Shown here: piece after piece, positions 27,541-37,300 of the stretch | How positions within the stretch are numbered: position 1 is the first letter of the stretch | How the letters are laid out: the number at the start of each line of letters is the position of its first letter | Assembly: GCA_039105265.1 (NCBI GenBank) | Contig: JAPFFF010000014.1 | Location: forward strand, 1,178,001-1,242,000 | DNA length: 64,000 nt | Origin: Tritrichomonas musculus | Taxonomy: Eukaryota > Parabasalia > Tritrichomonadida > Tritrichomonadidae | Reading direction: 5' to 3' | Notes under the pieces: generated by a model | The model's database searches: none | Seen by the model: the letters and a program-made list of their open reading frames with translations, nothing else | What the model was told of the DNA's origin: nothing | Program-made: the position numbers and the translations under genes

Positions 27541-29049
27541 ATGATTGCTGATTACAAAGATGATGTTATGCCTAACAAAGAAAAAAGTTTTTTTATTTCG
27601 TCAGATGAAATTGATTATATTGAAGATTTCTATAAAAAGTCTTTTGAAGATTTATTTTCTAATGATTCAACCAAGGTTTTTGAAGCAATATCAAATTTAA
27701 CCAAAATTGCTGCAAAAAATATTGAATTATTTAACGATTATCTCGCTTTTGCAAAAATTCTTGAAATAGCAAATAATCCAAATGTAGAAAATTATATTGA
27801 TATTCTGCATTTTTTCAATTCAGTTACTTCTAATTCAAATCATAATATGCTACCAATTTTTATTTCGGAATATTTCCTTTCCACACTTAGAAATTATTTA
27901 TATTTTAATTCTAATAATCCAGATTTTTTCAGAATTTTATTTAGAATATATGGTGATATTATTTATGCTAGTGATTATTTTTCTGAGAAAATACTTTCTA
28001 CTCAATTTTTATCAAGACTATTTGAAATTGTTCATCATGAACCTTTAACATCCGATTATTTTATTGATTTGTTGGGATGTATTTTGCTCCGTTTCAACAT
28101 TTTGATGAATTTTCGTATAGATACTTTTCCAACTATTAGAAAGATGATCATGTTTTTCTTTGATTCGCCTAATTTTGTTTTAATTTCCAATATTTTTTCC
28201 ACTTTAGCTCAAACATCATCAATAACATATTATCCGTTTGTTAAATCTTTTTTTGTTCCTCCCATTATTCAAAAAACAGCAGAGGTCATAGTTTATGATG
28301 AAAATTTCCTTCCTTTTACGAATGTAAAAAAGAAAGCTTTTTATTCGATGAAAAAGAATGCTCTTTCTATTATTTTAAATTTTTCGTCGTTAGACGACGA
28401 AACAAGATCAATATTAATTGAAACTGGTTTGGTAGATTTAAATTGCACTAATATTTGTTTTCAAAAAAGTGATAATCATATTGATAAAGAAATGAATAAA
28501 GGATTGATATTAGTTCAAAATGATCTTGATTCTACATTACTTCCTGATATTGCCTCAAATTTCTTTACTGGAAGCCATTCAAATGCAATTCAATTTGCTT
28601 ATTCTTTGTTTTGGAGTTCTTTGATAACAAATTATGAGCATTTTAACTTTGAAACAAAACAGCGAATTGCACGTACAGCATCTCTTGCTCTTAAAGCACA
28701 ATATGATGAAGACTTAATAACTACAATATTATCTCATAATATAATGCCGCATATTATTGAAGCCCTTGTTGAATGTTTCCCCACAAACTCTATTGGACTT
28801 GAGCTAAATTGCATTGAAGCAATTGAAAACATGATTCATATATTAAATAGGCATCCAAAAATTGTTGAAATTAATTTAGCATTTGAAGCCATGAATAATG
28901 AAGGATTCATCGATGAGATCAACGACTACTTGCTTAATAATGAAGAAATTCCTAGACGTATGATTCCTAGGATTCAAAGTATCTTAAACTTTTTTACAAA
29001 TTATTTTCAAGCTCGACAAAATAATAACCACCTTGAATGTATAAATTAA
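27541..29049 (+). CDS. Helical-repeat (ARM-like) protein, unrecognised
   Basis: A 502-residue protein, predicted mostly alpha-helical, with repeated short amphipathic helices rich in Phe, Leu, Ile and Asn (KVFEAISNLTKIAAKNIELF at ~45-64; ALSIILNFSSLDDETRSILI at ~273-292; LNCIEAIENMIHILNRHPKI at ~421-440). The VFEAISNLTKIA and ALSIILNFS...LIETGL segments follow the spacing of armadillo repeats. No signal peptide, transmembrane span or catalytic motif is visible. Proteins of this look are numerous in trichomonads and often serve as binding platforms; partner and pathway are unknown. It ends in TAAA, overlapping a possible polyadenylation signal as known for trichomonads. It converges with the GT61-like gene, 182 bp apart. 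Confidence 0.65.
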   Translation: MIADYKDDVMPNKEKSFFISSDEIDYIEDFYKKSFEDLFSNDSTKVFEAISNLTKIAAKNIELFNDYLAFAKILEIANNPNVENYIDILHFFNSVTSNSNHNMLPIFISEYFLSTLRNYLYFNSNNPDFFRILFRIYGDIIYASDYFSEKILSTQFLSRLFEIVHHEPLTSDYFIDLLGCILLRFNILMNFRIDTFPTIRKMIMFFFDSPNFVLISNIFSTLAQTSSITYYPFVKSFFVPPIIQKTAEVIVYDENFLPFTNVKKKAFYSMKKNALSIILNFSSLDDETRSILIETGLVDLNCTNICFQKSDNHIDKEMNKGLILVQNDLDSTLLPDIASNFFTGSHSNAIQFAYSLFWSSLITNYEHFNFETKQRIARTASLALKAQYDEDLITTILSHNIMPHIIEALVECFPTNSIGLELNCIEAIENMIHILNRHPKIVEINLAFEAMNNEGFIDEINDYLLNNEEIPRRMIPRIQSILNFFTNYFQARQNNNHLECIN

Positions 29050-29231
29050 ATCTATCTGTATTTATCAAGAATGATGATAATGAAATAATAACTATAAATA
29101 AATCAATTTAACTTATTACTGCTGTTGTCATTAGCGTTTTATTGATGTTGAGAATTAAAGATATCAATTTTATTAAATATAATTATTTGAATCCATAAGA
29201 AATGAATAATAAACATATAAACAGATTTTAT

Positions 29232-30710
29232 TTAAAAGAGTTGTTCAATTATTGACAAAATTTCTTTTTCATCAAGTTTTATTGGCATTTCCCAGTCAAT
29301 TAAATCACTGCATGAAAAGTTATCGCAATCACATTCTTGATCAAATGAAATATATTTTAATCCAAGTTTTGAAGAAAACTTTTTCATCCAGTCCCCGCAA
29401 AAGCATCGATAACTTTGCATGTCAACAACAACTGCATCTTTATTTAGAAAAACTGAACCAACAAGTTCATCTATTTTTGTTCCTATTAAAACTGAGACAT
29501 CGCCAAATTGAAATGCCATTTCGGCGCAGGTTGTATTTTCTGTTATTTCGAATATTTCAATGTCAGGAAAATTTTCTTCAATTATTTTGAAATAAGAGTG
29601 AAGATCAGACGAAATGGCAAATTTCTCTTTCGTTATTGGTTTTTGTAGAGCAATTTCACTTGTAATTGAGAAGCTTTGATCAAACAAAGCTTCTTCAATT
29701 AAATAAGAATTATCAATATATTCTTTATCTTTATGTTGTTGGCTTTGTTCATCATATTTAAATGGTTTTAAGCGGATTTCGTATCTATTTATTTCTGAAA
29801 GGATCTCAAGGCTTTCAAAGCAAACATGCAAATCAGAATATGTTAAAATCCTTGATTTAAAAATAGATGGCATTTTTACATCTTTATCGTTTTTTGTAAC
29901 TGTAAATAAGCGAACTTCATCACTATTTTTTAGTATATTTAATAGAGGAGTAAGCTGAAATAGGATCTGTTGCCATGTCTTATATCTGAAATTTGTAAAC
30001 AAAAATGAAGAATTTCCTGAGAATCGAAAGCCTTTTCTCTTCTTAAGTATATCAAAAGGAAACATGTAATCACCAACATATAATTCCGAAAAATATCCTG
30101 TTTGTGGTAAAATTGCATAAAATTTTTGATCTGCATAGCATATATTTCGAAACTTGCTGGGATTTTCGACGATTGTGGTATTAGGCTGAAAATGGGTGAT
30201 ATTATTAAAATCAATTTCTGTTTTAAAAATATTTGAATCAAAACATTTTAATGTGAGACAATGATGACCATAAAATTGATAGTATATGTTAAATAAAAAA
30301 TCTGTCGAATTAATCATTTTTGAATCATAAAATCCATTTTCAAAGTCAAAACTAGACTCAAATACAAATTCGTCACCAATATTATATTGATTGTTCGACG
30401 AAATTTGGGATGAATAATAATATGTATTATTGAGATTGTTAAAATGATTTTGAGAGTTTGAAAAATAATGTGTAACGACATTAATCGACAAAAATGAGAA
30501 TATATTTTGTTTCGGATATTCAAAAGATTCAGGTATTCGTACTTGTAAAGTTATTTGTCCTTCATCAGAATTGAAATTGACAACAGAAATTGTTTCGCAA
30601 TCTAAAACATTTGAAGTCGAATTATTAATAGGAAAAATAGTATCATTAAGTGCTGCAAACAATGATATGATTAAAATTGTTATAAAAAGTATATATGTAC
30701 ATTTTACCAT
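29232..30710 (-). CDS. Secreted/ER GT61-like glycosyltransferase (tentative)
   Basis: A 492-residue protein with an N-terminal hydrophobic segment (~4-20, YILFITILIISLFAALN) that is a signal peptide or signal anchor, then a luminal-type body with many N-x-S/T sequons. Near the C-terminus, residues ~395-455 read IEIFEITENTTCAEMAFQFG, DVSVLIGTKIDELVGSVFLN, then KDAVVVDMQSYRCFCGDW. This follows the GT61 (DUF563, EOGT-like) layout of a helix, an adVlvGxHGA-like strand-turn and a vvEi strand. The HGA signature itself is not kept (IGTKIDELV), so activity is doubtful. There are several Cys in the last 60 residues. It may be a divergent or non-catalytic member. Its start lies 87 bp from the Maf gene's start, facing away, so they share a promoter region. 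Confidence 0.5.
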   Translation of the reverse strand: MVKCTYILFITILIISLFAALNDTIFPINNSTSNVLDCETISVVNFNSDEGQITLQVRIPESFEYPKQNIFSFLSINVVTHYFSNSQNHFNNLNNTYYYSSQISSNNQYNIGDEFVFESSFDFENGFYDSKMINSTDFLFNIYYQFYGHHCLTLKCFDSNIFKTEIDFNNITHFQPNTTIVENPSKFRNICYADQKFYAILPQTGYFSELYVGDYMFPFDILKKRKGFRFSGNSSFLFTNFRYKTWQQILFQLTPLLNILKNSDEVRLFTVTKNDKDVKMPSIFKSRILTYSDLHVCFESLEILSEINRYEIRLKPFKYDEQSQQHKDKEYIDNSYLIEEALFDQSFSITSEIALQKPITKEKFAISSDLHSYFKIIEENFPDIEIFEITENTTCAEMAFQFGDVSVLIGTKIDELVGSVFLNKDAVVVDMQSYRCFCGDWMKKFSSKLGLKYISFDQECDCDNFSCSDLIDWEMPIKLDEKEILSIIEQLF

Positions 30711-30790
30711 TTAATAAAGTCGATTACTGAATGGTCAATTTTGATATTTTTGTGGTCAATTTGATTTGAAGTTGAATTATAAAAAAAAAT

Positions 30791-30796
30791 TCATAA
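30791..30796 (+). promoter_or_regulatory. Initiator-like TCATAA of the Maf gene
   Basis: TCATAA overlaps the leader just before the ATG at 30798, with A at 30793. If used, the 5' UTR would be only about five nucleotides, as is seen for some trichomonad mRNAs. Confidence 0.35.
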
Positions 30797-30797
30797 T

Positions 30798-31442
30798 ATG
30801 AGAGTTATTCTAGGATCTTCTTCAAAATGGAGGCGTGCTCTTGCAAAAGAGCATCTTGGTCTTGATGTCGAGCTTCTTCCTGCTGATATTGATGAAAAGA
30901 AAATTGCACATGAATCAAATCCCAAAACGCCAGAAGAGCATACATTAGTTATTGCAAAAGCTAAACTTGACCATTTGCTTTCAATGATATCATCAGACCC
31001 AAAACGAGACGAAAGGCCTGTGATTATAATTTGTTGTGATACAATTGTTTACTACAACGGAGAAATCCTTGAAAAGCCAATTGATCATGAAGATTGTGTT
31101 AGGATGATAAAGCTTTGGGGTAAAAAAGGATGTAGAACTGAAATTTACACTGCGACTGCAGTTGGGTCAGTTGATGGGCCAAAAGACCATCCTCGAATTA
31201 TTTCTTTAAGTGATGTTGAAAGATCTGATGTTGTCATGACAAGAGATTTGCAAGATAATGAGATAGAGAATTATATTAGTAAGTCTGACTGCATTAAATC
31301 AAGTGGTGCTGTTATTGTAGAAGATTTAATGGATATTAATTCTGCTGTTATCGATGGTGATAGAACCGTGATTGAAGGGCTTCCAATTAAAGGTGTTCAA
31401 AAAATGATGGATGAAATTAAATCTAAAATCAACTCAAAATAA
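30798..31442 (+). CDS. Maf/HAM1-like nucleotide pyrophosphatase
   Basis: A 214-residue Maf-family protein. Maf enzymes hydrolyse non-canonical or modified nucleoside triphosphates (dTTP/UTP or m7GTP in characterised members) to monophosphates, a house-cleaning role. Motifs: the N-terminal ILGSSSKWRR (residues 4-13), the E-H-x-x-x-x-A-K-A-K helix (~47-56), the catalytic-type CDTIVYYNGEILEKP (Asp81, EKP 92-94), SDVVMTRDLQDNEIENYI (~147-166), SSGAVIVED (~174-182, the S/AGay motif) and GLPIKGV (~199-205). Length is normal for a stand-alone Maf (~190-215). Which subclass (YhdE-like or YceF-like) it belongs to cannot be told by eye. Cytosolic; no targeting sequence is seen. It ends TAAAATAAA, giving two overlapping TAAA signals. 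Confidence 0.92.
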   Translation: MRVILGSSSKWRRALAKEHLGLDVELLPADIDEKKIAHESNPKTPEEHTLVIAKAKLDHLLSMISSDPKRDERPVIIICCDTIVYYNGEILEKPIDHEDCVRMIKLWGKKGCRTEIYTATAVGSVDGPKDHPRIISLSDVERSDVVMTRDLQDNEIENYISKSDCIKSSGAVIVEDLMDINSAVIDGDRTVIEGLPIKGVQKMMDEIKSKINSK

Positions 31443-31597
31443 AATAAACTCAAAAGCTAAATTGCATTATAATGTGTATATGTAATGAATTTCAATATTT
31501 TTTAATAATTCAATAAATTTAATTATAAAGTATGATTAGAATGATTCATTCACGTTTATTAATTAAATACTTGTAGCTATTTTATTATTATTATTAT

Positions 31598-33031
31598 TTA
31601 AATATGCTGAGCTTCCTCTTCCTCTTCTTCAAATTCAAAGTCGTCAAGATCCTCATTTGGTGGTCTTAACAAGAAGGTTGTGAATAATACAAACGTAACA
31701 ACCATTAACGCATCAATTTCTGGTTTATCACTGATCTTCTTAAGAGCTTCTTCGAGAAGTTGATTTGATCGTTGAGTAAGTTCATCACTTCCTTTTCTCA
31801 TATCAGCAAATGCACTAGGAAGTCTTTCTTGTGATGCTAAATCGAACATATTTCTCATTTCGCTCATTAATTTTTCATTCTTTGATAATTCATTAATACT
31901 TGAGATTAAACGGTGACGCCACTCCTTAATGACATCTGGAGTAGCGTTTGGTTTGAGAAGATGCATTAAGGAGTTCACAATGGATGTATCAGCATCAATA
32001 ATATCAGCTATTTCTTCATCATCTTCGATATCTTGGAAGTTCTTCCTAATTCTGTTGGCGAATAAGGTATCTTTGGATTTTGCAAGTTTTTCACGAAGAT
32101 CAGCAGCTTCTTGTGTCATTTCAGCAAATAGGCGTGACATATCATGTAATTGGCGCATGAGTTGGTCAATTGCTTCGCTCTCTTTTTCTTCTCGAATTGC
32201 TTGAATTTGTCCTTTAAGGTTATCAATTTCTTTATCTTTAGCATCGTTAATTGTTTGAAGATTTGCGATTTTACCAGCAGCTTCGGCACGTTCTTTTTCA
32301 TTTAACTCTTTCTCGCTGCGAATCTGTTCTTGTAATGCTTTAATCTGCTCTTTAAGATGTTTGATCATTTGTTTAAGACCTTTATTATGGATATTGAGAT
32401 CGTGTTGAAGAGCAAGTAATTTTGAATCAAGTGTCGCCCTATTTCGATCAAAACGATTTCGAATATCTTTATCTTTTTGTTCTGGAGGAACTTTGAATAG
32501 TGCAAGTTCGGCTCTTAAATCGCAAATAATTTGTTCGAGCCTTGAATTTTCATCTTTTGCATTTCCAAGTTGTTCCATATCATTTTTAATTTTGTCAACA
32601 TTAGAATTAATTTCACTGAGAATTAAATCATCTTGACTACTCTGAGTATTATCAACTGATGATTGAGATGAGTTGAGAGATGCTAAACTTCTGATTTTTC
32701 TGGCAAATTGAATATCAGCCTCAATTAAATTTACAATTTCTTCATTAGAATGGTTAGGATAATTTGTATAGTTTTCTCTGATATTGTCAAAAGAGCTAGA
32801 TTTTTCAACAAGTAAATTCAATTCTGATAGTATAAAATCATCGTTTATTTCAGGTATGGTTTGATTGCTATCTTTCTGTCGAATAATTGATCTTTGAACA
32901 ATTTCCTTAATTTTTCCGAGTAATTCAAGGTTAACTGATATTCTTTTTAAGATTTCGTCATCGGGAACATCTTGTCCGAGAACGCCACGTACTGCATCTA
33001 CGAGTTGTTCAGAGTCACTGTTATTTATCAT
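31598..33031 (-). CDS. Coiled-coil protein, short paralogue of the giant coiled-coil gene
   Basis: A 477-residue protein. The N-terminal ~110 residues contain IR-modules (VDAVRGVLGQDVPDDEILKR; IQFARKIRSLASL). A coiled coil runs from ~140 to 300 (IICDLRAELALFKVPPEQKD onward). The C-terminal ~200 residues nearly duplicate the end of the 4821-residue neighbour: DEEIADIIDAD, LLKPNATPDVIKEWRHRLIS, MFDLASQERLP, LLEEALKKI-DKPEIDALMV, then VTFVLFTTFLLRPPN and an acidic tail. The hydrophobic VVTFVLFTTFLL stretch is short for a membrane span but could be a tail anchor or a buried helix. Function unknown; cytoskeletal or membrane-linked scaffold is an inference. It is transcribed in the same direction as, and 573 bp downstream of, the giant gene, which suggests tandem duplication. 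Confidence 0.8.
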   Translation of the reverse strand: MINNSDSEQLVDAVRGVLGQDVPDDEILKRISVNLELLGKIKEIVQRSIIRQKDSNQTIPEINDDFILSELNLLVEKSSSFDNIRENYTNYPNHSNEEIVNLIEADIQFARKIRSLASLNSSQSSVDNTQSSQDDLILSEINSNVDKIKNDMEQLGNAKDENSRLEQIICDLRAELALFKVPPEQKDKDIRNRFDRNRATLDSKLLALQHDLNIHNKGLKQMIKHLKEQIKALQEQIRSEKELNEKERAEAAGKIANLQTINDAKDKEIDNLKGQIQAIREEKESEAIDQLMRQLHDMSRLFAEMTQEAADLREKLAKSKDTLFANRIRKNFQDIEDDEEIADIIDADTSIVNSLMHLLKPNATPDVIKEWRHRLISSINELSKNEKLMSEMRNMFDLASQERLPSAFADMRKGSDELTQRSNQLLEEALKKISDKPEIDALMVVTFVLFTTFLLRPPNEDLDDFEFEEEEEEAQHI

Positions 33032-33604
33032 TTTATATTTTTTGTAAACTTATTTTGCTAATAAAATGTAAATTTTATATATTCAAAAAGTGAAAAAAAA
33101 AAAGAGTTTTCAAAAATAAACCGAATTTAAAATAATATGAATTTCGGTTTGTTTCTTCTGAATGCATTAAAAAACAATAAAAAAAATATTATATAAAATT
33201 TCAAAATGTTTTTGGTGAAATGGTTTTAACGTCTTTTGATAAAAATATTTTTTTCTTTAGAAGCAATTTATATTTTTCAAATTGTTTTATATCAATTTTA
33301 TTCTGATTTAATAAATGTTATAAGAAATAAATAAAAATCAAACATTTAAAAAAGTATCATTTCTGTAGATTTGATAAAGTTTTTTGTTTCAAATATTGAA
33401 ACAAACACATCTCCTATTACTTTTCAAAATAAATAAACAAATAATAAAAGCACTTTGAAAAATCTTTATCAATAATTAAAATTAGAAAACTATTTTTTTT
33501 TTTTTTTCCCAACAAAAGAGTAAAAAAAATAAAAGTATTACATATTTTTCAAAATGATGTTTTTAAATAAAATCTATTGAAATCGCGCGATATAATTATT
33601 TGAC
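33032..33604. other. Intergenic spacer between the two coiled-coil paralogues
   Basis: AT-rich, with poly-A and poly-T runs. On the minus strand a perfect initiator TCACTT (A at 33091) lies 60 nt before the ATG of the 477-residue gene. No gene seen. Confidence 0.5.
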
Positions 33605-34310
33605 TTACACTTCTTCTTCTTCTTCTTCGATTGAGTAATTAAGTTGGTTTGGAGGTCTGATCATGAAGGTCGTGAACAAAACAAATGTGACAACCATCAA
33701 TGCGTCAATTTCTGGTTTGTCATTAATCTTCTTCAAAGCTTCTTCAAGAAGTTCGCTAGATCTCTGTGAAATAGCGTTTTCATTCTTCATTTCTTCAACT
33801 GCGTTAGGAAGTCTTTCTTGGGAAGCCAAATCGAACATACTTCTCATTTCGTTCATCAGATCTTCATTCTTTGAAAGTCCATTAATACTTGAAATCAAAC
33901 GATGACGCCATTCTTTGATGACATCTGGTGTAGCGTTTGGCTTCAATAGGACCATTAATGAATTTAAGAGGGAACTGTCAGCATCAATAATATCTGCAAT
34001 TTCTTCATCATCGTCAATATCTTTGAAGTTTCTTCTGACTCTGTCTGCGAATAAAGCATCCTTAGACTTAGCGAGTCTTTCACGAAGATCAGCCGCTTCT
34101 TTAGTCATTTCGGCGAATAATTCAGATAATTTCTTAAGTTGGCTCATTAATTGGTTAATTGCTTCGCTTTCTTTCTCAAGGAGGATTGCTTGAATCTGGC
34201 CCTTCAAGTTCTCCTTCTCTTTATTAAGTGCATCATTCTTTAACTCGTAGCTAGCAATTTTACCTTTACAATCAGCCTTTTCTTGTTCTAAATCTTCTTT
34301 AGCTTGCTTG
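33605..34310 (-). repeat. Paralogous C-terminal block, copy in the giant gene
   Basis: The last ~235 codons match those of the 477-residue gene (copy at 31598..32300). Runs of identical residues include LLKPNATPDVIKEWRHRLIS and PEIDALMVVTFVLFTTF. The DNA has diverged at many third positions, so this is not a very recent duplication. Confidence 0.9.
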
Positions 34311-37300
34311 AGCCTATCTGCTCTATCTTCTATTTCACGAAGAATAGCTTCATCGATTGCATCTTGCGAATCTTCAGCAGATCCTTTGGTGTTCTCTTCG
34401 ATAACTTCGATAAGTGATGGTAATGAACGAACAGATTGTGCAAACTTGATGTCTCTGTCCATTATTTCTTTCTGTTTCTCAATCTCTTTCCTGACTTCTT
34501 CATCGTCGTTTTCATCTAACGATGGCTGCTTGTTATTGTAGTTCTCGTCATGAAGATTGTCGAAGTTCTCTGCTTTGCAACGCATCTTGCGAAGTCTATG
34601 AATACGTTGCTCGTTGTCATCGCCAAGCAAGACTTCGCGTGTTCTTACAGAGAATTGGACATGTTCGTTTTCTTCTTCGACGAGTTGCCTGATTCGATCA
34701 AAGACAGAATTGTCAGCCTCTTCATTTCCTTCACGATCAAGATTGCCGTCATCAATGTTGTGTGATGCGTTGTCGTTGAAGATTTGATAGACGCTGTTTC
34801 TGAAGTTGACATTTTGTGTCAACCTCTTGATGATGTCTTCATTGTCTTCTTCTTCTTTGTTCTCGGAAGGAAGTTGCAAGATTTGTCTCTCGTGGTGAAG
34901 AAGATCGTGTAACTTGTTAAGCTCGTTTGTAAGCTTGTTGATCTCTTCTTCGTTCTTTTGATCATTGCTTGATTTCTCGTTCTGAAGAGATTCAAGATCG
35001 TTCTTCAAGAGGCCGATTTGCTTGTTCAATTCTGGAATCAGTTCATGATCAACTTTGATCGAATTGAGAGTAGATTCATCATCGCCGCTCTGGAAGTAGC
35101 CACGGATGTCAGAGGCAAGCCTGTTGTCCTTGGAGACGTAGGTGAGGATGCTTGTGTCGGCATCGTTGGGGAAGATCGATCGGATAGAGTTGCTAAGGTC
35201 GCGATCCCTGATGAGACGATTGAGGCGATTTTCATCGTTGTCTTCTTTAAGCTCGTTGCGAACACGATCAGCAAATTGCTTCTCGGGTTCAAGTTGTGCG
35301 ACACGATCGCTGAGGTTGTGGTTCTGGTTTTCTGAGTCATTTAATCGTCCTTGGAGAGTGTTCTTCTCATTCTCAACATCGTTCAAACGGCTCTGGAGGC
35401 TGTTCTTTTGGTTCTCGGTGTCACTGAGGCGCCCTTGGAGGTCGTTGCGCTGGTTCTCGGTGTCGTTCAGACGTGCTTGAAGGTTGTTCTTCTCGTTCTC
35501 TGTGTCATTCAATCTGCCTTGGAGTCCGTTCTTCTCGTTTTCAAGGTTGCTGATCTTGTTCTGCAAGTTCTCGCTCAATGATTGTAGTTCTGAGATGCGG
35601 TTGTTGAGGTTGTTCTTCTCGTTTTCAAGGCCGTTCTTGACATCGTTGAGGTGGTTGCGTTCATTCTCGGTGTCATTCAATTTGCCTTGTAAGTTGTCGC
35701 GTTCGTTTTCGAGGTTGCTGATTTGGTTCTTGAGTTCTGGAATTTGGTTGTGGTCATCTTCAATTTGGTTCTTGATCCATGAGTCATCTCCACTCTTGAA
35801 GAAGCCACGAATGCCACTTGACAATTCTCCATCCTTGCGAACAAAGCCTGGAATCTCGTGGTCTGAGTTGTTCGGGAAGAGGCCACGGATTTGATCAGCA
35901 AATGCCTTGTCGTGTTGGTTCAAGTGGTCACGTTCTTGTTCGGCTTGTTGTGCACGTTGTTCTAATTCGCCAACTCTGTTGTTAAGGCCGCCGTTTTCAT
36001 TTTGTAAATCGTTGACCTTGTTCTGCAAGTTCTCGCTCAATGTCTGCAATTCAGAGACTCTGTTGTTGAGGTTGTTGCGTTCGTTCTCAAGTCCGTTCTT
36101 AGCATCATTGAGTTGATTACGTTCATTTTCAAGTTCTTTAACGCGGTTTTCGAGGTTGCTGATTTGGTTCTTGAGTTCTGGAATTTGGTTGTGGTCATCT
36201 TCAATTTGGTTCTTGATCCATGAGTCATCTCCACTCTTGAAGAAGCCACGAATGCCACTTGACAATTCCCCGTCCTTGCGAACAAAGCCTGGAATCTCGT
36301 GGTCTGAGTTGTTCGGGAAGATTCCACGAACGTCGTTGCTAAGATGGACATCACGATCAACTGTGTTGACTCTTTCGTCATCGCTCTTGTTAGGAATGAT
36401 TTCACGGATTCTGTCAGCGAATGACTTGTGGTATTGGTTAAGGTTGTCACGTTCTTGTTCGGCTTGTTGGGCACGATTTTGTGTGTTCTGGAGGTCGTTC
36501 TGCAATTCATTGATCTTGTTTTGTAAGTTCTCGCTCAATGACTGTAGTTCAGAAATTCTGTTGTTGAGGTTGTTGCGTTCGTTTTCAAGGCCGTTCTTGG
36601 TGTCATTAAGGTGGTTGCGTTCATTTTCAAGGTCATTGACGCGTCCTTGTAAGTTGTTGCGTTCGTTTTCGAGGTTGCTAATGTGGTTCTTGAGTTCTGG
36701 AATTTGGTTGTGGTCATCTTCAATTTGGTTCTTGATCCATGAGTCATCTCCGCTCTTGAAGAAGCCACGAATGCCACTTGACAATTCTCCATCCTTGCGA
36801 ACAAAGCCTGGAATCTCGTGGTCTGAGTTGTTCGGGAAGAGGCCACGGATTTGATCAGCAAATGCCTTGTCGTGTTGGTTCAAGTGGTCACGTTCTTGTT
36901 CGGCTTGTTGTGCACGTTGTTCTAATTCGCCAATTCTGTTGTTAAGGCCGCCGTTTTCATTTTGTAAATCGTTGATCTTGTTCTGCAAGTTCTCGCTCAA
37001 TGATTGTAGTTCTGAGATGCGGTTGTTGAGGTTGTTCTTCTCGTTTTCAAGGCCGTTCTTGACATCGTTGAGGTGGTTGCGTTCATTCTCGGTGTCATTC
37101 AATTTGCCTTGTAAGTTGTCGCGTTCGTTTTCGAGGTTGCTGATTTGGTTCTTGAGTTCTGGAATTTGGTTGTGGTCATCTTCGATTTGGTTCTTGATCC
37201 ATGAGTCATCTCCGCTCTTGAAGAAGCCGCGAATGTCACTTGACAATTCTCCATCCTTGCGAACAAAGCCTGGAATCTCGTGGTCTGAGTTGTTCGGGAA

